NCBI GenBank assembly: GCA_963575745.1
Contig: CAUYUJ010014277.1
Span: 79,591 to 143,590, forward strand
Source: Prorocentrum cordatum
Lineage: Eukaryota; Sar; Dinophyceae; Prorocentrales; Prorocentraceae
Reading direction: 5' to 3'
DNA length: 64,000 nt
Made by a program: the position numbers and the translations under genes. Numbering within the stretch: position 1 is the first letter of the stretch; the number at the start of each line of letters is the position of its first letter. The notes under the pieces are model-generated. The model did not search any database. It was not told the origin of the DNA and saw nothing but the letters and a program-made list of their open reading frames with translations. This document shows positions 55,890-64,000 of this stretch, piece by piece.

Positions 55890-57700
55890 GGTTTTTTGCA
55901 GCAAGCAGCAACGTTCAACCATGCCACCGTAAGAGGCCCTGTCCTGAAGCATCTGGAACCTCTCCACGTTCCTGATCACCGCGTCAAAGCCCTCTGCCTC
56001 CATGTTGCCGCCGCGCTGGCCAGCCCAGGTCTTCGCGCGACCAATCCGCTTGGTGTGAACGCCCCCCCCTCACGGCGTACTGCTTGCGCTTCGGGTCGCC
56101 TGGGCTCGGCCGCGTCTAGGGCCGCGTTTCGCCGCCAATTGTCATTCGCAATCAGAGGCGACATCAGCGCGACAACCGCGATGTCAAATCGCAAGGGCGC
56201 CATCTGTCCATCGCGCTCAGACGCGCCTGCTGTCGCTTACAACCGCGGCAAAATCAGGGGCGCCAGCGGTCAATCAACATCGGAGACGACCATCCGACGC
56301 CTACATGTAACATTCCATGATCCAAAGCGCACCCATCAATCGCCGCGGCAGCTGGCATCAAGCCTGAAATCGCCACTGCGGGCGAAGCACTTACCTGCAA
56401 CTCGCGCGAGCACGTTCTTACGCGCCGACGGCCGAAGCGACAAAGAGACAAAGCAATCCACGAGATACACAGGAGCCTTGGCAATATCATTTTCCTCCAT
56501 CTCCTCGGCCTCGCTCTCCCCGATCATGTCGTAGAACTGCTTCCTCGACGTTCACTTCGTGGTCCGCGCCATGCCCTCGCCCCAGTTGGGCGACGCCGTC
56601 GCCTGCATGTAGCGCCCGCCGAGGGATGGGTCCACGATGGAGACCGCCAGCGTCTTCGCCTTCGCCCCGTGCTTGCGCGCGCCATTCGCCTGGCCGGCCT
56701 CGACAGCCGCCCACTGCGTCTGACTCCCCTCGTTATGGTTCCTCGCCGTCTGGAACCTGCCGCACAGAGACCCCCTGTTGACCCCTGAAACTACGCGCGC
56801 ACAATGGAAAGCTCCGAACGCACCGCCAACGACGATTCCTGCCCTGCACAAGCGAACAAGAAATAATATGGGAAGGACGAATCGGGTCGGGTTCTCCCGC
56901 GAGCTCTACCAGCCCTGAGGCAATTACAACATAATGTTTCTACAGCATTGAGGACCGAGATGCCCGGCGCGCGCCCATCCCCCCCCAGCCAAAAAACGTG
57001 ACTCTGAGGGGAAAAAAAAACAAGAGCACGCCTGACTTCCTTGTGAGCGAAGAGCTTCTTCACCAAACCAGCGCCCTTGATGCCCCCGTGCAGACTGAAT
57101 GAGATGCGGCAACTATTTCAGTTAGCGGTCTAATCTCAATGCCCCCCCCCCCTCGCCCATGGCGGAGAATGCCCCAGCGATTCGCGTCGGCCCCAGTCCC
57201 GACTGCAACCCCCTGACGACAGCGCGCCAACCGCGACGCCGCTACGACAGCTCAACAACTCGCCGCCCGCGCCTTCCCCCCCCGCGCGAAGTCAAAAAAT
57301 GCGGTCCGAAAGATGGCCATGTTCTGCTCGATGTCTTTGCCCTTGCAGGCCTTAATCATCTGCTCGTCGGCCCGCCTAGCGAGCCGCCGAAAGTCAACGC
57401 GCCAAAGAGGCAGCGCCAGGAGGACATGGCGGAGGTTCATGAACCAGGAGGAGGGATGGCGAGGGCGCTCGAGGAGGATGGGGCGCGGATGGGCCCCGTC
57501 TGAATGCCGTGGGAATTCGCGGGTAGGTTCAGGGGGGTGAGGTTTGAGAGGGCCTGCTTTGGCGAGTGTTGCACTGGGGGGGGGGGGGGCGAAGGGGTCG
57601 CCGAGTCTGGGGCGGCGACCAATCCGAGAACGCGGTCCAAGAACGACAACATGTCCCCAAGCAGCGCATTGCAACCCATTGCAACGCATGGGCGATTTTG
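55890..57700 (-). CDS. Probable exons of an unrecognised minus-strand gene
   Basis: In transcription order, 57,410-57,280 encodes VDFRRLARRADEQMIKACKG then DIEQNMAIFRTAFFDFARGG. 57,110-57,010 gives GIKGAGLVKKLFAHKEVRRA. 56,760-56,555 gives FQTARNHNEGSQTQWAAVEA and SIVDPSLGGRYMQATASPNW. After an in-frame TGA at 56,552-56,554 the same frame continues KQFYDMIGESEAEEMEENDI and APVYLVDCFVSLS to about 56,400. 56,003-55,890 gives MEAEGFDAVIRNVERFQMLQ. Spacers are base-biased and intron-like. These may be one gene or several. No domain is recognised. The TGA suggests decay or an unseen splice. Confidence 0.4.
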
Positions 57701-57829
57701 AGAGAGGCTGAACGCGAGAATGGGTGAACTTTACTGCCCAGGCGACTTCCCAATAGAAACCGCCGCGCCCGTCTTCAAGAAGTCCTGCGATCGGAAGGTC
57801 AGCAAATCATGATCGATCGATTCGCTCTC

Positions 57830-57915
57830 GGATCAGGGTGTCCCTGCGCGAGACTTCCCGGACCAAGGTCCATCGGGCCAAGATTTCTCGGACCGGGGTT
57901 CTCGGAACAAGATTT
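57830..57915. repeat. Short minisatellite (AAGATTTCTCGGACC-like)
   Basis: Variants of GACTTCCCGGACCAAGGT, AAGATTTCTCGGACCGGGGT and GTTCTCGGAACAAGATTTGT follow each other at 27-30 bp spacing, about three copies. Nothing coding is supported here. Confidence 0.5.
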
Positions 57916-58129
57916 GTCCCGACTCCCTTTCTGACGCCGCGTTTGGCCCCCCCTGCTTTCGGCTTGGCAGCTGCAGCGCACTTTGCGCCAGCTTTGCCCG
58001 CAGCTTCCGCAGCTTTCGCCATGGCCGCCGCGCGCAACCCCGAAGCCGATCCGAAACCCTCGCGCCGTCGATCACTCGAGGCTGGCGGGCGAGATCACAT
58101 CGCATTGTCGTGCAATTGTGATTCATGAT

Positions 58130-59310
58130 TTCATGACCAGGTTTGGATATACATGCGAAACACCCCTGACTAGCATGCACATAATTGTAAAGATGGGCAG
58201 AGGAACGATCTGCAAATCAGATATAATTTTCTAAAACGAACATATATTTTAATGCATGATAAGCACGCCGATCTGACAATCATATGACGCCAGGCCAATG
58301 TCGGACATGATGTCGGACAATGCCTGACGTCAGGCCTTCTTCAGACCATTGTCAGATCTACGATCTGACAATGGTCTGACGTCAGATCATTGTCATATCG
58401 ATATGCGTTTTGGTTGGCCGTATTGTTTGCTCAGAGTTGCGAAACATAACTGACACATTTACAAATATTTAACGCGACATGCGGTAAATTATTCTGATAT
58501 GGCTCAACGAAAACCAATATCATACACAATGTTGCTAACTGATATGTAATTATCTCATTTTCTGTGGTCACATGTCTACCTTGACATGACATGTTTTGCA
58601 TGGTTTGCCGTTGCCGTGCGGTGTAAGCGGCCGGGTACATGAATGCTGATTGCCAAGTATGCGATGTACACAATTGGCACGTAGCGAGCTAATCAAGCGA
58701 AGCTCGTATGCGCCAACAATTTGGTCAGCGCATGGTTCGGGCGTCAACCTTACACTGGCCTCGAACTGGCAAACGCATCATGCGATGACTTCACGAGAGG
58801 ACCTTCAGCAGTGCCCCCAAGAAGCGACGGTTACCATTTCTGGATACTCATGGGTTGACAGCGGGGCTCTTGACTCACACTTGAAAGAGGCTGACATCTA
58901 TCACTGTGAGCTTGCCAACATAGTTCACCACCCACCAAGCCACCCCAACCCAACCCGAAGGCTCAGATTTACCCTCGATTTCCAGTGGTGGGTGGGGGGG
59001 AGTCGGGGCACATGTAAGAAACACATGTGGAACCCTTACCTTCCCAACCCGAAATTCGGGTCTTTGGTTTGGGTTGGGGTGGTCTGGTAGGTAGTCAAGT
59101 CAATAGTACACAGGCCATTCAACGATACGATCGACAAGACAAGCCGGCGCGCTGCCTCGAGAGAATTGCCGGACAATACATGCAACAACGAAATGCCTAA
59201 CATTACGAATTGGCTGTCGAACAAAAGAAACGACCACCCAGGAAATGGTTTTTGCTTGGCAGAACAAGGCCCATGCCTAGAAAGGCATTAGTATAAATTC
59301 TGCATCTCAG
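58130..59310. other. AT-rich island with palindromic repeats (locus 2) and a short inverted repeat
   Basis: Unlike its GC-rich surroundings this 1.2 kb is rich in A and T. 58,271-58,405 carries the TGACAATG/TGACGTCA palindrome family also seen at 44.9 and 63.7 kb. About 30-bp imperfect inverted repeats (CCACCCCAACCCAA and its complement) lie at 58,925-58,960 and 59,062-59,097, enclosing about 100 bp. No open frame here is convincing. It may be an inserted non-autonomous element. Confidence 0.55.
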
Positions 59311-60343
59311 AGATGGTCTTGTCCTCCTCTTCCCTGATCATTCCCCCTCATCGTCCTCCTCCTCGCCCTCCACCTCCTCCTCCCCCCTCCTGAGGCGACT
59401 TGATTAATCGTTGGCATTGGCGCCTCAGTCAGAGGTTCTCCAACGGCGAGGCTGGCGGTTTCGGCTCGCTGTCGCCCAGGTGACTTGCAGGGGCAACGCA
59501 GAAATGCATGAGCGCGATGCACGGGACATGAACAGGAAGGGGGGGGGGGGGGGGGGGGCGAATATGGAGAAGGTGGGGTGAATTCGGCAAGGGGGTTCAT
59601 GGTGGATGCCCAGCGGGTTCGAATGGCAAGAAATATACCAAGGTCGACCCACGCGGGCAAGTGGGCGAGACGGGTTCGTTGGCGGGAGGGGCTGGCGGGA
59701 GGGAGCGATCGGCGGGGGGAAGAGGGTCGGTGGGGGGAAGAGTGGCGGTAGGGCTGGCGGGCGGAGAAGGGGCCGGTAGGGGAGAGGGCAGGTGGGGGGG
59801 GGCCGGGAGTCGCCAGTCAGGGAGCGGGAGCCTTGCCACCGATATCCTTTCTTTCGAAAACGCGCCCCCGCCAACATATGAAGCTCCCAGCGATGGCTTC
59901 GCATAGCCTAGAACGAAGTCTGAAACCCTGGTCCTCAAAAGCAGCCGCGAACAACCGCGCGCAGCCTACTGAGTTTGTGAACGTGCATGCGACGGGCGAG
60001 CAGAGCTGTCGGCCCAACGTCGCAGAACCTCGATCCTCTCCAAAAAAGGTGGCCCCATGTGAACCCTGCCCTGCATCTGCGCCCCACCCCCGCGATGTCT
60101 GCGCAGATGGGGGCAGGGGGGGGAGCGAATTCGAACGCCCCCCCCCCCCCCCCGAACGCGTCGATCCGTGCCCCGACCGTGCATTTCTTCAGGGGGGGTG
60201 GGGGGCAATGGGGCGGGGGCTGGGGGTGGGGGGAGGGGGGGTGCGCGCGTGTGTGTGCGTGGTCTGGTTTTGCTGGGGCCACCGACCGCATTCCCTTACC
60301 TATTGGCCGCGCTCGGCCCCCGAACATTAAAGAATGCCACGGC
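59311..60343. other. No supportable gene; G-runs and C-runs
   Basis: CCT triplets (59,320-59,390), a long G-run (59,538-59,559) and a C-run (60,138-60,153) mark low-complexity DNA. A minus frame at 59,817-60,017 has a mixed composition but no recognisable feature. Confidence 0.45.
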
Positions 60344-61073
60344 CTACTTGCCGAGCAGCTTCCTGCGCAGCTCGAGGGCGCCAGCCTTGTCCAGGCCCGC
60401 CCCCTGAGAAGAAGCCGTCAGAACGCGCTGGATCGAAATAGCGTGCTGGGCCGACTGGGGCTCATTTATCTCCAGAAAAAGCCCGGGCTTCCCCGAGCCG
60501 GCGTCTGCGAAGCAGATGCGTGACTTCGTCGCGGCGCGCGCCGTCTTGAGGTCGCCCAGGGGCGGGCGGGCCGAGGTTCTCAGCAGGCCATTGCCGAAGG
60601 CGCCGGCTTCTGGGGAGTGGTCTTCGCTGTCTTGCTGGAGCCCGTGCCCTCGGCCTTCTTGGACCTCTTGGCCTCGGGGCCCTTGGCCTTCCTGGAGATC
60701 TTGATCTCGGTCTCAAGCGGGATTGGGCGCGAATGGGCGGATGAAGGAGGGGGGGGGGAAGGAGAAGGAGGAAGGCGAGGGGCGGGGGGGGGGGGGGCGG
60801 GGCGCGGAGGAGGGGGGGGGGAATGGGAAGGACGGGGGCGAGGGGCCGAAGCAGGGGGAGGGGGGGGGGAGGAGGGGGATGATGAGGGGGAGGATCCTCA
60901 TTCTCCTCCACCTCAGCCCTCTTCCCTCGTCGCCCTCCATGTGGAGGTATCCCCGCGCCCCCCCCCCTGCGAGCCGTGGGCGCTCTCTTCCTCGGGTTGG
61001 CCACCTTGGAGCCGCGGGCTGTCTCCGTCAAGTCAGCCTCGTCGTCGGACTCGCGGCGGCCGCCCTTCGCCAC
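60344..61073 (-). CDS. Unrecognised Lys-rich protein, 3' exons
   Basis: About 61,073-60,900 on the minus strand encodes [20 protein letters not shown] and [11 protein letters not shown] block that is extremely pyrimidine-rich on the sense strand (about 60,890-60,725) is probably an intron. Next comes [20 protein letters not shown] then [18 protein letters not shown] (about 60,715-60,600). By a one-base phase change near 60,600 it becomes [40 protein letters not shown] and [15 protein letters not shown], stopping with TAG at 60,344-60,346. The phase change is a frameshift or a missed splice. The exons could be the 3' part of the gene starting at 63,316. Function is unknown. Confidence 0.45.
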
Positions 61074-61097
61074 CGCGGCAAGCGCCTCGCTCGCGCG

Positions 61098-61241
61098 GAT
61101 GTGTATGTGTATGTGTGTGTGTGTGGTGTGTGGGTGTGTGTGTGTGCGTGTGTGCGTGTGCGTGTGTGTGCGTGTGCGTGCGTGTGCGTGTGCGTGCGTG
61201 TGCGTGTGCGTGTGCGCGTGCGTGTGCGTGTGCGTGTGCGT

Positions 61242-61291
<50 letters not shown>

Positions 61292-61345
61292 GTGTGTGCG
61301 TGTGTGTGTGCGTGCGCGTGTGTGTGTGTGTGTGTGTGTGTGTGG
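61098..61345. repeat. (GT)n microsatellite, about 250 bp
   Basis: Alternating GT with interspersed GC steps, reading as Cys/Val on one strand and Thr/His/Arg on the other. Such tracts can adopt Z-DNA. It sits just upstream (on the minus strand) of the exon at 61,073. From 61,346 to 62,065 I find no gene. Confidence 0.95.
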
Positions 61346-62065
61346 GGGGTCAGAAAGGCGCGGGGGCATGGTTGGGAGAGGGGCTCGTGTTCGGGACGCG
61401 GCTAGTTTTGCGTTCCGTCGGCTCGTTTCCGTCTGGATGCGTTCGGTTCGTCTTCGGGGTCGAGGGCTGCTTCGGTTTCGAAGGGTTCGCTTCGTTTTCG
61501 GTTCGGTTCGTTGTCCATGTCGGCTGCCACGGGGGGGTCGCCGCACGCCGAAGAGGAGGGGGCGCGGGCAGCGCGTGGGGGGGGGGGCGCGGGGGGCAGC
61601 ATGCGGGGAGGGGGCGGGGGTGGGGCGAGGGGGGCACGCGGGTGCGACGGGGGCGATGATGCATAGGCGGCAGGTTGGAGAGATGGATGGTAGAGTAATG
61701 GGGGAAGACGCGGGCAGGCCTGCATGCAGATAGGAAGACGAGAGGGAGGACGGGTCGGATGAGGATGAACAAGAGGAAGGCATTGGAGGATGCAGCGCAT
61801 TGGAGGGCGGATGGGATAGCAACGCATGAAGGATGGGAGGCGCTGGGGGGGCGCAGCGACTGGTCTCTGATGCAAGTTCCTTCTGGCTTCCCCAAACAGC
61901 CGCCCCATGATGTTGCTTGTCAGAAGCGCAAGCGCGAGGCGATCAGGAATCGATTCAGCCTGAGGCGAAGGCCGCGGTGAACGAGGCAGTGCGACAGCAG
62001 CCGCGGCACAAGCCTAGGTCGCCACCCAGCGACATTGCATAACAATGTGCAGCACCCCTGAGCTC

Positions 62066-63316
62066 CTAGCCTGAAATCTGCCCGTGCTTCCTTCCGCGCG
62101 CGAGCGGGGCGAGCTCTTCATCCTCGTCATTGTCGACACCGCCCGCGGAGATCGGGCCGGCGCACTTCGGCGGGCTCGCCGCGCTCACGAGCGATGAAGC
62201 GGGCCTCCCGGCGCGGAGGGGCACGTCAGTCACGGCCTTCGGGCAAGGGACCTCGACCTTCGGGAAAGGCGCAGGCGGGAAGGTCACCTCCTCCACGTCG
62301 GGCTCAGGAGCCAGCGCAACCTTCGGCAATTCTGCGTTGTTGGCCGCCACCGCGGCTTGGGGTGGGCGAGCATGCAGGGTGCTGCGCAAACCAAGCTTAT
62401 CGGCGAATTCTGAATCCGCCCTTAGGTTTTCGAAAGGATGGAAACGTTCCCGACCATGGGGCCCCAGGTCCTGGAATGAAAACTTCGGCGTTGCCTACGG
62501 GCCGGGATACATCGAGAACGCACGTGGATATTACATCCAGCGGCTCCCCCCTCTGATTTGCGCAGGCCCGAACCTCCTCCTACCCCAGACACGAAAAGGT
62601 GGAACCACCAACGGCGCAAACTGCCCAGCCTCGACGGGCGTCGCCGCGTCGGTCGGCTGGGGCGCGTAGAGCTCGCAGCACTTGTTCGAAGGGGACTTAT
62701 TGATGATATTATGCCCCTTCGGGGGCGGCGTTGACGCCGCGTGCGGCGCGGGCGGCGATGGGCCAGCTGCTGACGACGCCGCCCGCGTGGGAGGGCTCGT
62801 CTCCGGAACGACGCCGATGGCCCGGGACGGCGTCGGCGTGCCCTTGTAGATGTCCTTGTCGACGTGGCCACTTGGAGGTGCAAGCGCGCCTTCGGGCTCC
62901 ACAGCGGGCGAGATGGGCGACAAGGGCGCAGCGTCAGCAAGTAGAGTTGGCGACGAGGGCGGGCCCTCCTGTTCCGCTGGCGGCTCATCTTCTTCAGGAT
63001 CGTCAGCGGGCTCCGACTCGACCGCTTCTGCCGCTGGGTGCTGATCTTCTGAAGCCTCTGCGGGCTCCCTCTTGGCCTCTTGCATCGGCCCTTCGCCATC
63101 CGCCTCAGTGTCCGATCCAGACGGCATGCTCCTCGGCGACATCTCGCCCCGGCTGAGCGTGGATTTCCCTGATAGCATGCCGCTGGCGATCCACTGCTGG
63201 CGGCGGGGTGTCATCTGCAGCAGAGCAGGGGCGATCCAGCTCCTGTTCGGCTTGCGGTTGCGCCCATTGGTCATGGGGGGGCCGGCGGGGCCTCCCCACT
63301 CTCCACGACGCGCCAT
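62066..63316 (-). CDS. Unrecognised acidic, Pro/Ala-rich protein
   Basis: From the Met at 63,316 a minus frame encodes a probably disordered protein: a Trp/Arg-containing head (NRKPNRSWIAPALLQMTPRR), an acidic Glu/Asp/Pro region (EPADDPEEDEPPAEQEG) and a Ser/Pro/Ala-rich region ending near QFAPLVVPPFRVWG (about 62,600). After about 200 bp, a second segment (62,389-62,066) continues in similar style (KVALAPEPDVEEVTFPPAPF, GGVDNDEDEELAPLARGRKH) to TAG at 62,066-62,068. There is no signal peptide, membrane span or catalytic motif. The spacer may be an intron. It may join to the exons at 61,073-60,344. Confidence 0.45.
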
Positions 63317-63659
63317 GGGGCCCCGAGCCCTGGGGGGGGGGCGGGCCCCCCATCGTGCTCAATCCACAGGCATGCGGCGCCCGCCTCCACGGCGCTTGAG
63401 CCCAACGAAGAAATGAGGAGAGGAGGGGGGAGCTGGAGCAGCTGGGCAAGGGCGGTCGGGTAGGAGGGGGGGAGAAGGGGCGGTGGGGGAGGATGTGGAA
63501 GATAACGACCGTCGGCACGCAGAGGCGGGGGGGGGGGGTGGATTTGCCAGAGGGGCCGAGGAGGGCGAGGAGGAAAGACGGAGAGGAAGGACGTGAAAAG
63601 GACCAGATGGTGAGGAGGCTCAAGCAAGTCGTCGGCCCACGCCGAAATGGCAATCGTAT
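63317..63659. other. No gene; GA-rich low-complexity DNA
   Basis: 63,400-63,610 is purine-rich with G-runs. The minus-strand frames over it are Ser/Pro/Leu-rich readings of the complement. Nothing supportable was found. Confidence 0.5.
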
Positions 63660-63945
63660 GGCGTCAGATCATTGTCAGATCATTGATCTGACAATGACCT
63701 GACGTCAGATCATTGTCAGACCGAGCTGGTGCTGCCAGACGAAACTCTTGTTCCATTGTCAGGTCGCCCCCCCCGCTGTCGACGAACCAAGACCGATCCG
63801 CGACTGACTTGTTGCCGACCGCGACCGACTCCGCGACCGACATGTTACCGACCGCGACCGACTCGCGACCAAAGGCGACAGCGACCGATGCTGCCGCGAC
63901 CGCTGCCGATGTCACCGACCCGCCCTGAGCGCTACCGTCGCGACC
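63660..63945. repeat. Composite palindromic array, locus 3
   Basis: 63,662-63,760 has overlapping TGACAATG/TGACGTCA palindromes, including near-perfect 16-bp arms meeting at 63,682. 63,775-63,945 has GACCGCGACCGA words and ACTTGTTGCCGAC, a word also present at locus 1 near 44,920. The block order (TGACAATG then GCGACC) is the reverse of locus 1. Confidence 0.75.
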
Positions 63946-64000
63946 AGTCGCGCCTGGAAAATTCCAGGAATCAGCGATCAGGGCGCAGCGTCAAAATGAA

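Noticed and set aside
62385-62440. Cloning-vector-like AAGCTT/GAATTC and CCGCCCTTAGG words
   Set aside because: The order and spacing do not match a vector polylinker closely enough, and flanking sequence looks native.
44757-63945. A firm call of terminal inverted repeats of a 19-kb transposon
   Set aside because: Only block order is mirrored; the GCGACC words run in the same direction at both ends and no target duplication was seen, so it stays a hypothesis.

Overview
This window looks like nuclear DNA of a dinoflagellate, from a large, GC-rich, repeat-laden genome. There are no bacterial operons, ribosome-binding sites or rRNA/tRNA genes. Coding stretches are broken by introns that are extremely pyrimidine-rich on the sense strand. 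Two loci (about 1.5-5.0 kb and 47.8-50.6 kb) encode proteins that I recognise, from memory only, as belonging to large multi-copy families of Symbiodinium and its relatives. A 22-nt stretch at 28,966-28,987 matches the complement of the dinoflagellate trans-spliced leader at 20 of 22 positions. A 100-N block at 12,901-13,000 marks an assembly gap. Species cannot be fixed; a high-GC lineage such as Prorocentrum is only a guess.

Layout. 0-5 kb: a short unassigned frame, a foldback hairpin and a decayed copy of a zinc-finger-bearing dinoflagellate family. 5-11 kb: tandem repeats, microsatellites and no firm gene. 11.2-12.9 kb: a minus-strand gene running into the gap. 13.0-14.7 kb: a satellite of roughly 100-bp units. 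14.7-27.5 kb: the main feature, a giant minus-strand Helitron-type rolling-circle transposon gene. 27.6-27.8 kb: hairpin repeats just upstream of it. 28-30.7 kb: low-complexity DNA with the spliced-leader relic. 30.7-42 kb: a direct tandem duplication of about 4.9 kb carrying two copies of an unrecognised minus-strand gene, with related exons between them. 42-47 kb: GC-rich DNA, minisatellites, palindromic arrays and GT/TA/CA tracts. 47.8-63.3 kb: a series of minus-strand multi-exon genes separated by low-complexity DNA and one AT-rich island.

The Helitron reads, in order of translation: about twelve copies of a 17-residue arginine-rich repeat; an OTU-like cysteine-protease-like region (Cys689, His1014); a C2H2 finger; the region that precedes Helitron Rep; the Rep nuclease with HUH and two-tyrosine motifs; a PIF1-type SF1B helicase; and a C-terminal tail of eight paired CxxC fingers resembling Stc1 modules. 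It is open for almost 4,200 codons except for about four single-base frame breaks. Nearly all supportable genes from 11 kb onward lie on the minus strand, as expected for unidirectional dinoflagellate gene clusters. Exon limits are approximate unless a splice junction is stated. Family names come from recalled motif patterns, not searches.
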